Below the pieces are notes generated by a model. That model did no database searches. It saw only the letters and a program-made list of their open reading frames with translations, and was not told the origin of the DNA. Made by a program: the position numbers and the translations under genes. DNA of 64,000 bases from an uncultured Lachnospiraceae bacterium (GTDB taxonomy: Bacteria; Bacillota; Clostridia; Lachnospirales; Lachnospiraceae), in the NCBI GenBank assembly GCA_910578555.1, contig CAJTPS010000015.1:19543-83542 (forward strand), given 5' to 3'. Shown here one piece after another: positions 36,792 to 44,490 of the stretch; within the stretch, counting starts at the first letter, position 1, and every line of letters begins with the position of its first letter.

Positions 36792-37146
36792 AAAAATACG
36801 CTTACTGTTAGTGCCTTTGATTTTTATAGTGCTTTTACATGTTCCTGCGATGATTCTTGCTATTGTACCGGGTGCATATTTGTTAGGAGGGGGAATAGGG
36901 TTAGGGAATCCATGTGTGTTAATACTAGCTATATCAATGTTGATATGGTGGATTCTTTTTTTACATATCCCAATAGGCGTATATATTGCGCTGCTGGTTG
37001 CATATACGGTTGTTTCATGGACGTGGGTTTTGAGACGGAAGAGAGGTAATGCGAAGTATTTTATTGTGTGGATTGTCCTCTGTGTATTGTCAATTCTAAT
37101 GTTTTGGAAATGGGGAGTAATATATCATAGTATGATGTATATGTAA
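36778..37146 (+). CDS. Small four-helix membrane protein, paralog 3 of 4
   Basis: A 122-residue paralog with a GTG start (VNQDKKIRLLLVPLIF) and GGGGAGGAG upstream. Four hydrophobic segments; loop LLGGGIGLGNPC resembles paralogs 1 and 4, while the second half resembles paralog 2. This mosaic pattern fits recombination among copies. Preceded by coding fragment 2, overlapping by 14 bases. Confidence 0.72.
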   Translation: MNQDKKIRLLLVPLIFIVLLHVPAMILAIVPGAYLLGGGIGLGNPCVLILAISMLIWWILFLHIPIGVYIALLVAYTVVSWTWVLRRKRGNAKYFIVWIVLCVLSILMFWKWGVIYHSMMYM

Positions 37147-37154
37147 ATTTTTGA

Positions 37155-37358
37155 GATATTCCGTCCATTTTTCGTCCAGATAGCAATTTGAGTCAGAACA
37201 GAGGACATGTTTTGATCGTAGAAGAGATACTCGCATACTGCAGGCAGTATGCGAATTTCTCTTCATGCGCCATAGCCGTAAACTGTTCTGACATGGATAA
37301 TAGGAAGAACTATAAAAATAGAATTTTCTGTGGGAGGAAAAACGGTGAATCAGGATAA
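37155..37358 (+). pseudogene. Conserved coding fragment 3 (possible toxin tail) before membrane paralog 4
   Basis: A 67-codon open frame starting just after paralog 3. Aligns with fragments 1 and 2 from NLSQNRGHVLIVEEILAYC to NYKNRIFCG and ends GESG, 14 bases inside the next gene. Its 5' part is shorter than in the other two. No start codon with a ribosome site. Confidence 0.6.
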
Positions 37359-37713
37359 GAAAATACGTTTACTGCTAGTGCCATTGATTTTTATAGTACT
37401 TTTATATGTTCCTGCGATGGGGCTTGATATTGTACCGAGTGTATTCTTTCTAGGAGGGGGGATGAGGACATGGAATCCATGTGTGTTAATACTATTTATA
37501 TCGATGTGGCTATGGTGTGCCTTATTTTACTATATGCCAGTAGGCGTATATATTGCGATGTTGGTTGTATATACGGTCGTTTCCTGGAGATGGATTCTGA
37601 GGCAGAAGAGGGGTAATGCGATGTACTTTATCGTGTGGCTTGTCCTTTGTGTAGTATCAATTTTAATGTATTGGAGGTGGGGATCGGAATTTTCTATCAT
37701 GATAAGGCAGTAG
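37345..37713 (+). CDS. Small four-helix membrane protein, paralog 4 of 4
   Basis: A 122-residue paralog with a GTG start and GGGAGG nine bases upstream. The stretch covering VPLIFIVLLYVPAMGLDI and the following Gly-rich loop matches paralog 1 almost base for base over more than 150 bp, while paralogs 2 and 3 in between differ. This points to gene conversion or a recent duplication. Last gene of the ladder. The gap 37714-37986 that follows has no gene or clear signal. Confidence 0.72.
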   Translation: MNQDKKIRLLLVPLIFIVLLYVPAMGLDIVPSVFFLGGGMRTWNPCVLILFISMWLWCALFYYMPVGVYIAMLVVYTVVSWRWILRQKRGNAMYFIVWLVLCVVSILMYWRWGSEFSIMIRQ

Positions 37714-37986
37714 TGTCCTTCATCCAGCCATCCCCGGATTCGTTGCAATTCAAATAAAGAACGGATATACTATAATTAGTACATCAAAAAATAAGTTTCC
37801 AGTTATGTGGCGGATTACTTATTATTCGCCGTACTGCTGCAGGGAACATATCCGGTTTTGTTTATCAGCTTTGCGGATGTGAAAGAGACTTCTTTCATAC
37901 AGGCACGGAACAGGGTGATTAAAGTGCAGATTGATATGACCGGATATCCGGGCGGTCAGCCGGCGAGCGGGTGCAGAAACCGCCGC

Positions 37987-38571
37987 TCAGAACACCCCCT
38001 TCACAAATATCTCCACACCAATCCCGATCAGAATCACGCCGCCCAATATGGTGGCTTTATAGGAAAGCTGTGTCCCGAATTTCTTGCCGATGACCAGCCC
38101 GGCCATGCATATGATGAAGGTGACCGCCGCGATGACCAGCGCACATATGAGCGCCGGGAAGAAGCCGTAATCCGCGATCGTGAATCCGACGGACAGTGCG
38201 TCGATGGAGGTTGCCACGCCTTGTATGAGAAGCGCGGCAATGCCGACCTTGGGAGGCTGCACTTCTTCGTTTCTGCTGTGAATTCCTTCGAGCAGCATCT
38301 TGCTGCCGATCATGAGAAGCAGGATCAGCGCGATCCAGGGCACCAGCTTCTCGAACGTTTTAAAGTACTGCGATATGGTATGCACGCAGACCCATCCAAC
38401 CATAGGCATAACCGCCTGAAATATTGCGAACACGCCTGCGATACCGCACATCTTATTCTTCTTCATAGCCGGCTCGTGAAGCCCATTCGCGAGGGATACC
38501 GAGAAGGCGTCCATCGCCAGTCCGATACCAAGTAATACGCTGTTGCAGAAAAATAACCAGTTCCATTCCAT
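37987..38571 (-). CDS. mntP: Manganese efflux pump MntP
   Basis: A 194-residue, six-helix membrane protein that exports Mn2+. Family hallmarks: GLAMDAFSVSLANG in the first helix and ATSIDALSVGFTIADYG in the fourth, each with the essential Asp. Start chosen at the ATG ending at 38571 (MEWNWLFF), since an AGGAGG-like site lies just upstream; the frame opens seven codons earlier. Its leader contains a yybP-ykoY manganese riboswitch and a terminator hairpin, so the gene is switched on by excess Mn2+. It is convergent to the membrane-paralog ladder. Confidence 0.95.
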   Translation of the reverse strand: MEWNWLFFCNSVLLGIGLAMDAFSVSLANGLHEPAMKKNKMCGIAGVFAIFQAVMPMVGWVCVHTISQYFKTFEKLVPWIALILLLMIGSKMLLEGIHSRNEEVQPPKVGIAALLIQGVATSIDALSVGFTIADYGFFPALICALVIAAVTFIICMAGLVIGKKFGTQLSYKATILGGVILIGIGVEIFVKGVF

Positions 38572-38650
38572 CTTTCGTTCCTCCTTATGCAAATCAAAAT
38601 CGTCGCTGCTTCCTGAACAAATCGAGCAGGGAATGCTTTGCCCTACACAT

Positions 38651-38688
38651 AAAAACCAGGTACAGCCGTTAAACTATACCTGGTTATA
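38651..38688 (-). terminator. Expression-platform terminator of the mntP riboswitch
   Basis: On the minus strand, stem AACCAGGTA.../...TACCTGGTT with a 12-18 base loop, followed by a T-run. Lies between the aptamer (38730-38814) and mntP, so it is the likely Mn2+-controlled switch. Confidence 0.75.
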
Positions 38689-38729
38689 TTTCCGAAAATA
38701 TACAGACTCCATGCATAGTTTAGGCTATA

Positions 38730-38814
38730 CATGAGTCTCGCAATTTAAAACAAGCCAGACCGGAAGGTCAGTATGTTGACTTGCTACGATATACGCTTGC
38801 TACTCCCTCATGAG
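38730..38814 (-). ncRNA. yybP-ykoY manganese riboswitch aptamer
   Basis: On the minus strand the element opens CTCATGAGGGAGTAGC, has GTCAACATACTGA and CCGGTCTGGC in the central arm and closes with GCGAGACTCATG. The ends pair (CTCATG/CATGAG family P1). GGGAGTAG and GCGAGAC are the conserved Mn2+-binding loops of this class. Its position upstream of mntP is the textbook one. Confidence 0.88.
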
Positions 38815-39038
38815 TAAATGATTATTAGCAGTATACCATGGAATATTTTGGCTGTCAAACGCGGGTTTTCTCCAAATCGGAGAACGCTTCTCCGCAAATG
38901 CGGATGTTTATGCGGGCTGCACAGGGTACAATGTAAATGGTGCAGAGCCGTTTTACACGCTTGCGCAACACGGCTAACGAGTGCCGGCACAGCGGGCGGA
39001 ACAGGCATGTAATCATAAAATCAGGGGGAGATGGGCGG

Positions 39039-39797
39039 ATGGATCAGATCAAAATCGGGGAGTTCATTGCACGGAAAAGGAAAGAGAGGGATCTGACGCA
39101 GATGCATTTTGCGGAAGCAGTCGGGGTATCCAATAAGACCGTTTCCAAATGGGAAACCGGCTTAAGGCTGCCTGACGTGGCAATTTTGCAGAATGTGTGT
39201 GACGTTTTGCAAATAACGGTCAATGAGCTGCTGGCGGGAGAGGAGTTTTCACAATATACGGAAAAAGAATCCATGCAAAAAGCCGAGGACAACGTCATCG
39301 GGCTCATGCAGGAAGTAAGTGAAATAAAAGAGACTAAAAAGGGCGGACTTGTGGGGATATTATGCGGTATTCCCATTATGATCTGCGCCATGTTATTAAC
39401 AATGGTGCGTGTGGTAGGCGTGGTAAACGCTGCGTACTTTTTCAATATGCAGACGATATTCTACATGGCTGGGCTTTTCTTTTTGATATTGGGCGTGACA
39501 GGGGCATTTCCCAAATATATAGCCGGATACAAATGCCTGTTTCATATAAGGAAATACAGTGCAAGAGATATGGATAAAATAATCTGTACATTGGAATATG
39601 TGCGAAAGCTGACATGGATTATCGGTTTCTTTATTTTTATGATCAACATTATGGCAATCAGCGTTAATTATCTACACCTTGAGGTGACGGGGCCGTTTTG
39701 GGCAGGCGTCGTTACAGCGCCGTTTTATACGGTCATTATTGTATTTATGCATAACTTTATTCTGTATAAATGCAGATTAATCATGACGGATATATAA
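39039..39797 (+). CDS. XRE-family transcriptional regulator with membrane domain
   Basis: A 252-residue protein with an N-terminal Cro/CI helix-turn-helix (IGEFIARKRKERDLTQ, then VSNKTVSKWETGLRLPD) and four hydrophobic helices in the C-terminal half, so it is a membrane-tethered regulator. Start at 39039 has GGGGGAGA upstream; the earlier in-frame ATG at 38937 does not. It is followed, 34 bp later, by an ABC permease and ATPase, and this arrangement (XRE regulator plus FtsX-type transporter) usually means local control of the transporter. The region 38815-39038 between the divergent riboswitch and this gene shows no gene. Confidence 0.85.
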   Translation: MDQIKIGEFIARKRKERDLTQMHFAEAVGVSNKTVSKWETGLRLPDVAILQNVCDVLQITVNELLAGEEFSQYTEKESMQKAEDNVIGLMQEVSEIKETKKGGLVGILCGIPIMICAMLLTMVRVVGVVNAAYFFNMQTIFYMAGLFFLILGVTGAFPKYIAGYKCLFHIRKYSARDMDKIICTLEYVRKLTWIIGFFIFMINIMAISVNYLHLEVTGPFWAGVVTAPFYTVIIVFMHNFILYKCRLIMTDI

Positions 39798-39831
39798 CAC
39801 GGAAATATCATAAAATGAGGAGGTATGTTTC

Positions 39832-42291
39832 ATGGTGGGTGCATTACAGAAGATTCCCATACGGAAGGCAATCCGGGAAAAAGGGAAAAGCCTCTGTGTC
39901 ATACTGGCGGTATTTTTTACGACAGTGCTGTTCGTCACGGTTTTCTCGACCTTGTTCTTTACAGTGGACGCGGCGGAAGAGATGCTGCGGACATCTTCGC
40001 CCATACTGGCGGATGCTGTGTTTGTCACGGCCGGTGAAGAATACGCGAAAGTCTGTGAGAGTAAGCGGGTGGAAGAGGCAGGCATGGGAATACGGTTCGG
40101 AGAGGCGATAGAACCTTCGGGCGTCGGTGGGATGCCGCTGTTTTGCTTTGAACATAAAATGGCACAGTGGATGAAATATTATCCTGCAGAGGGGCGTATG
40201 CCTGAAAAGGGCAATGAGATTGTGGTATCTGACCAGTATTTAAAAGATTATGGACTTACATACATGGCGGGCGGCCAGCTGGAATTGACGTATTATGTCG
40301 AAGATGAAGAATATAAGGATACTTTTACCGTAGTAGGGAAATACGAAATGTCCGGACAGCCTCTGCATGTGATATTGACGTCGGATGATTTTTACAGGGA
40401 AGTCTGCGGGAAATTAGAACAGCGCGGAATCATGCCGGAAGATGCAACATATCAGATGACGGGCGTTATGTTTGCATCCCGCGGGAAGGTAAGAAGACAG
40501 GCCGCCATGCTGATTGCGGAGGAAGGGCTGGAACTGGAGGAGGGGGAGATCGTACTGAATGAGGTTTCCCTGTTTGACGGTATCGGCGCAGGTACTTTGG
40601 CGGCGATTATCATACTGCTGCTTTTTATTATGATGATCGGATATCTGTTTATCTCCAATATTTTCCAGGTATCTGTTTCCGGAGACGCGAGGTTTTACGG
40701 GCAATTGTCCACGAATGGCATAACGAAGAGAGAGATCAGGAAGCTCATCCAGCGGCAGGATGACATTTTGTTCCTGCTTTCCGCGGTTCCGGCGCTTCTT
40801 GCAGGATATGCTTTTGTGTCCGCCATTCTGCCCGGGATTCTCAATACTTACATGACTTTTCAAGTTCAAAGAAGCGGCAATGTGATGATCTTTGTATTAT
40901 CGCTGGCGTTTTCCTATGCGACGATGAAGGTCAGCGAGCGGAAGTCGGTCAGGCTGGCGAAGAATGCCTCTCCGATAGAGATGAAGCGGTATTCGGGCAA
41001 GCTTAAGCCGGTGAAAACGGCCGACGATAAGGACTGTCTGAGAAAGTTTGTGTCGAGAAACTTTAAGAGCGATAAGGCAAAGGTATTAAAGGTGTGTATA
41101 TCTATTGCGCTCAGCATTGTGCTTGCCAGTGCCTTCTATGCCGTAGCGGAGGGGTTTGATACGGAAGAATATGTGAAAACAGATTTGGATGCAGATTTTA
41201 TCATTGCAAAGGAACCTATATTTACAAGCCCGGGGGTTAGTGCCGTTACTTATCTGCGCACGACGGAAGAAGAGATTGCGCCATACAGGGAGCTTCCCGG
41301 CATCAGAGAGGAAGGCGGAGCCGCCATGTCACATATATGTATTCATGCGTCAGAGCGGGTGTGGAATCATTTCGTCAGGATTGCGGGAGAGGGTTATTAC
41401 GATATACCCGGTGAGATGTGGACAGCGGCTTACGGGGTGGATGACATGATGACCAGAAAACACAGACCCATAAAAGGTGAGATTGACTTGGAGCTGTTCC
41501 ACACGGGTAACTATGTGCTGGCAGACCCCGTTATGAGCGATCATAATACGGCAAACGCGGCATGTTATGAGCCGGGAGACCAGGTGACGATCCCGTTCGC
41601 GAGCGGGGAGGAGAAAACTTACACGGTTATGGCAGTCGTGGAAGAACTGCCGGTCTCTTTGACATTTCCGGGAAGGTATTGGGGAAGTCAGTTGTACCTT
41701 CCGATGGAAGAGTGGCAGACCAGGGAGAAACGGAATGATTATTATCTGTATGCTTTTGATGTAAAGGCGGAATTTCATGAATTGTGGAACGAGGCAATAG
41801 AAGAAAGTCTGGCAGGAGGAGGCAGCCGGCTTGCCTGTCGGTCAGCGAAAACATCAGCCGCGGAGGCAGAAGGATACATAGACGGGATAAAGCTGGCTGG
41901 CTTCGTCCTGAGCATGATTTTCCTGTCCATGGGTATCCTGAACTTTATCAACTGTATGGTGGGTAGTGTCTACAGCAGGAGGAAGGAGTTCGCGGTCTTA
42001 CAGAGCATGGGGATGGAAAGGCGGGAGATCCGGGGGATTCTTGCGAAAGAAGGCATGTTATATATGGCTGGGGGATTTGTGCCGGGAGCCCTGTTGTCGA
42101 TGTCTGGCGTCCGGGGGCTCATTGATCGGCTTTTGGCAGAGCCTTACATACAATATCATTTTTATCCGGGTATCTATTTGCTGTTTGCCGCGCTTGGCAC
42201 TGCGGCGGCGGTTCTGGTGCCGTGGGCGGCGTATACGGTGATGGACAGGAAGGAAGATTTCCTGTGCAGGATACGGATGTGCAGGAATTAA
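39832..42291 (+). CDS. FtsX/MacB-type ABC transporter permease (819 aa)
   Basis: Large permease with an N-terminal transmembrane helix, an extracytoplasmic domain (about 60-250), three helices (about 255-365), a second helix/extracytoplasmic unit, and a final set of three helices (about 690-800). This is the duplicated FtsX architecture found in peptide-antibiotic detoxification transporters of Firmicutes. AGGAGG lies seven bases before the ATG. It probably works with the ATPase at 42338. Such systems either export or free membrane targets from antimicrobial peptides; the substrate is not evident. No BceRS-like pair is adjacent; an XRE regulator replaces it. Confidence 0.83.
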   Translation: MVGALQKIPIRKAIREKGKSLCVILAVFFTTVLFVTVFSTLFFTVDAAEEMLRTSSPILADAVFVTAGEEYAKVCESKRVEEAGMGIRFGEAIEPSGVGGMPLFCFEHKMAQWMKYYPAEGRMPEKGNEIVVSDQYLKDYGLTYMAGGQLELTYYVEDEEYKDTFTVVGKYEMSGQPLHVILTSDDFYREVCGKLEQRGIMPEDATYQMTGVMFASRGKVRRQAAMLIAEEGLELEEGEIVLNEVSLFDGIGAGTLAAIIILLLFIMMIGYLFISNIFQVSVSGDARFYGQLSTNGITKREIRKLIQRQDDILFLLSAVPALLAGYAFVSAILPGILNTYMTFQVQRSGNVMIFVLSLAFSYATMKVSERKSVRLAKNASPIEMKRYSGKLKPVKTADDKDCLRKFVSRNFKSDKAKVLKVCISIALSIVLASAFYAVAEGFDTEEYVKTDLDADFIIAKEPIFTSPGVSAVTYLRTTEEEIAPYRELPGIREEGGAAMSHICIHASERVWNHFVRIAGEGYYDIPGEMWTAAYGVDDMMTRKHRPIKGEIDLELFHTGNYVLADPVMSDHNTANAACYEPGDQVTIPFASGEEKTYTVMAVVEELPVSLTFPGRYWGSQLYLPMEEWQTREKRNDYYLYAFDVKAEFHELWNEAIEESLAGGGSRLACRSAKTSAAEAEGYIDGIKLAGFVLSMIFLSMGILNFINCMVGSVYSRRKEFAVLQSMGMERREIRGILAKEGMLYMAGGFVPGALLSMSGVRGLIDRLLAEPYIQYHFYPGIYLLFAALGTAAAVLVPWAAYTVMDRKEDFLCRIRMCRN

Positions 42292-42337
42292 AAAGGTTAA
42301 AACGCAGAAGAGAGAAGCGAAAAAGGAAAAGAAAAAT

Positions 42338-43015
42338 ATGGAAAAAGAAATCATAGTTGAAGTAACAGACGTGAGTAAATTTTATGAGAGCCAGTCCGGC
42401 AGGAACTGCGTTCTGGACCATGTAAATATCCGCATCAGAAGAGGCGAATTTGTGGGAATCGTGGGAGACTCGGGCAGCGGCAAGACGACGCTCCTGAATC
42501 TGGTAGGCGGCATGGACAGCGTCAGCGCCGGGACGATCATGGTTGCGGGGGAGAACATCTCCGCGTTTGACGACAGGGAACGGACATTATACCGGCGCAG
42601 GCGGGTGGGCTTTATTTTTCAGGATTATAATCTGATCAACGAACTGACAGTTTATGAGAACATTATCCTGCCTTTCCAGTTAAAAGGCAAAAAGATCAAC
42701 GGGCAGCACATTGACAGATTTCTGGATATGCTGAAACTGCAGGCGAAGAAAAACTGCTTCCCGATGCAGTTATCTGGCGGCGAGCAGCAGCGGGCGGCGG
42801 TTCTGCGCGCCCTGCTGAGCGGACCGGATCTTATCCTTGCGGACGAACCGACAGGCAATCTCGACAGCCGCAACACGCAGGCGGTGGTACAACTGTTGCA
42901 GTATTTTTCCAGGAAAATGGGGAAGACGATTCTGTTCGTGACACATAACATGGAATTGGCTGCGAGATGTGACCGCGTGATCGTGGTGAAAGACGGGAAA
43001 ATCTGTGACAGCTAA
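42338..43015 (+). CDS. ABC transporter ATP-binding protein (LolD/MacB type)
   Basis: A 225-residue ATPase with Walker A GDSGSGKTTLLN, signature QLSGGEQQRAAVLRALL, Walker B LILADEPTGNLDS and switch His in FVTHNMEL. LolD/MacB-type ATPases pair with FtsX-fold permeases, which matches the gene just upstream (46-bp gap). Together with the XRE gene at 39039 it forms a three-gene unit. Complete and of normal length. Confidence 0.9.
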   Translation: MEKEIIVEVTDVSKFYESQSGRNCVLDHVNIRIRRGEFVGIVGDSGSGKTTLLNLVGGMDSVSAGTIMVAGENISAFDDRERTLYRRRRVGFIFQDYNLINELTVYENIILPFQLKGKKINGQHIDRFLDMLKLQAKKNCFPMQLSGGEQQRAAVLRALLSGPDLILADEPTGNLDSRNTQAVVQLLQYFSRKMGKTILFVTHNMELAARCDRVIVVKDGKICDS

Positions 43016-43102
43016 ATTAACATTTTTTCACGGACTTTGCAACAAGTGCAAAACTCTGAACTGAACTGTTACCGAAAAATTGCCACAGACTGATAAAATA
43101 CT

Positions 43103-43130
43103 TTGCAATGCATGAAACATACTATATAAT
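43103..43130 (+). promoter_or_regulatory. Promoter of the NTPase/TPR pair
   Basis: TTGCAA (43103-43108), 16 bp, perfect TATAAT (43125-43130), 50 bases before the start of the NTPase gene. Separates this pair from the ABC operon. Confidence 0.6.
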
Positions 43131-43179
43131 AAAAGCAAATTTATAGAATGTCATTGACGGGGCAGAAGGAGTTACTAGG

Positions 43180-44490
43180 ATGAAACATGCGAATCGGGTA
43201 TCAGAAATGATAAATGCCTTTTCACCGGAACCATTGCAGGGGGAAGAGATGGAGAAGTTTTACTGCAATGATACAATGGAATATCGTATGAGTGATAAAT
43301 ATGATTCTCCGATTGAAGATATCTTTGAGATGTGTCAGGAAGAGGGGACGCAGAATGCATTTCTACTGCTTGGGCACAAGGGCTGCGGGAAGAGCACAGA
43401 GCTAAATCGGCTTTCGGAGCAGTTGTCTGCACAGGGCTATAGAGTGAAGACGATTGTGTGCAGTACGGATTTGGATATGTTCAATATTGTATATTCTGAT
43501 CTCTTTATTCTGATGGGAGAAGCACTGCTTGACATAGCGAAAGAATGCGGTTGTAAAATCAGCAGAGCGTATCTCGATGATATTATGCATTTCTGGGACG
43601 AAGGCGTGGAGACATCTGTGTCAGGGAGAGAAGAGACGACAGACATAGAGGCGGGAATGTCGGCTGAAACACCGGGGTTATTGCATGTTTTAAAGGTGTT
43701 TACAAAGATTAAAGCAGACTTGAAATATAATGAGGAAGTACGAAAAGAGTATCGAAAGAAAATAAGCATCCGTTCCAGCGAATGGATAAAGCTGTTAGGA
43801 AATGTTGCAGAGGAAATTGCCGGGGAAACAGCAGGGAAATCGCCGATCATTATTTTTGAGGATTTGGATAAGTTGAATCCGGAAGATGCATGGAAAGTAT
43901 TTTATAACTATGCGGCGGTTCTCTCCGGCATGTCGTTTCCTGTGATATACACTTTTCCGATCGGGCTTTCTTACGATACGAGATTCGCCGCAATGGAGGG
44001 TTATTTTGTCACAAAAACATTGCCGATGATCAAGATTGAGACGATAGAAGGACAACCGTATGAAGACGGCATCAATATTGTGCGTGAAATTGTTCGAAAG
44101 CGTGCAGATTTAAACTTATTTGAAGATGACGTGCTGGATAACCTTATCCGGTATTCGGGAGGTTCACTGCGGGATCTGTTTCATACAATTAATGCGTCAG
44201 CGAAAAGGGCGGAGCGCAGGAACAGTGAGAGCATTTCCATGGAGGATGCGGAGCGGGCGTTGGAGGAAGTGAAGACTTCTCTGACCAGGCGGATCGAGCA
44301 GAAAGATTACGAATTTCTGATCAATATATGCACAGGGAATAAAGAATTGATTGAAGATAAGCAGGCATTGTTAAAAATGCTGCAGGCATCAGTGGTTCTT
44401 GAATATAACGGGAAACGGTGGCACAATCTGCATCCGTTGGTTGCGCGTTTTCTTACAGAGCAGGGGTTGATAAAAAATGTCGGAAAGTAA
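43180..44490 (+). CDS. P-loop NTPase, putative STAND/ORC-like ATPase half
   Basis: A 436-residue cytoplasmic protein. Walker A GHKGCGKSTEL (residues ~65-75), Walker B PIIIFEDLDKL (~222-232), an arginine-containing sensor-like segment and a winged-helix-like part (SGGSLRDLFHTINAS). The pattern fits AAA+/STAND ATPases of the ORC/KAP kind seen in signalling and defence modules. The last 14 bases overlap the start of a TPR-protein gene, so ATPase and repeat sensor are made as two coupled polypeptides where classical STAND proteins have them fused. No effector domain recognised in this half. Function unknown. Confidence 0.7.
   Translation: MKHANRVSEMINAFSPEPLQGEEMEKFYCNDTMEYRMSDKYDSPIEDIFEMCQEEGTQNAFLLLGHKGCGKSTELNRLSEQLSAQGYRVKTIVCSTDLDMFNIVYSDLFILMGEALLDIAKECGCKISRAYLDDIMHFWDEGVETSVSGREETTDIEAGMSAETPGLLHVLKVFTKIKADLKYNEEVRKEYRKKISIRSSEWIKLLGNVAEEIAGETAGKSPIIIFEDLDKLNPEDAWKVFYNYAAVLSGMSFPVIYTFPIGLSYDTRFAAMEGYFVTKTLPMIKIETIEGQPYEDGINIVREIVRKRADLNLFEDDVLDNLIRYSGGSLRDLFHTINASAKRAERRNSESISMEDAERALEEVKTSLTRRIEQKDYEFLINICTGNKELIEDKQALLKMLQASVVLEYNGKRWHNLHPLVARFLTEQGLIKNVGK

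Noticed and set aside
37807..38535. A 242-codon plus-strand frame over mntP
   Set aside because: Antisense shadow of mntP; low-complexity His/Asp/Arg content.
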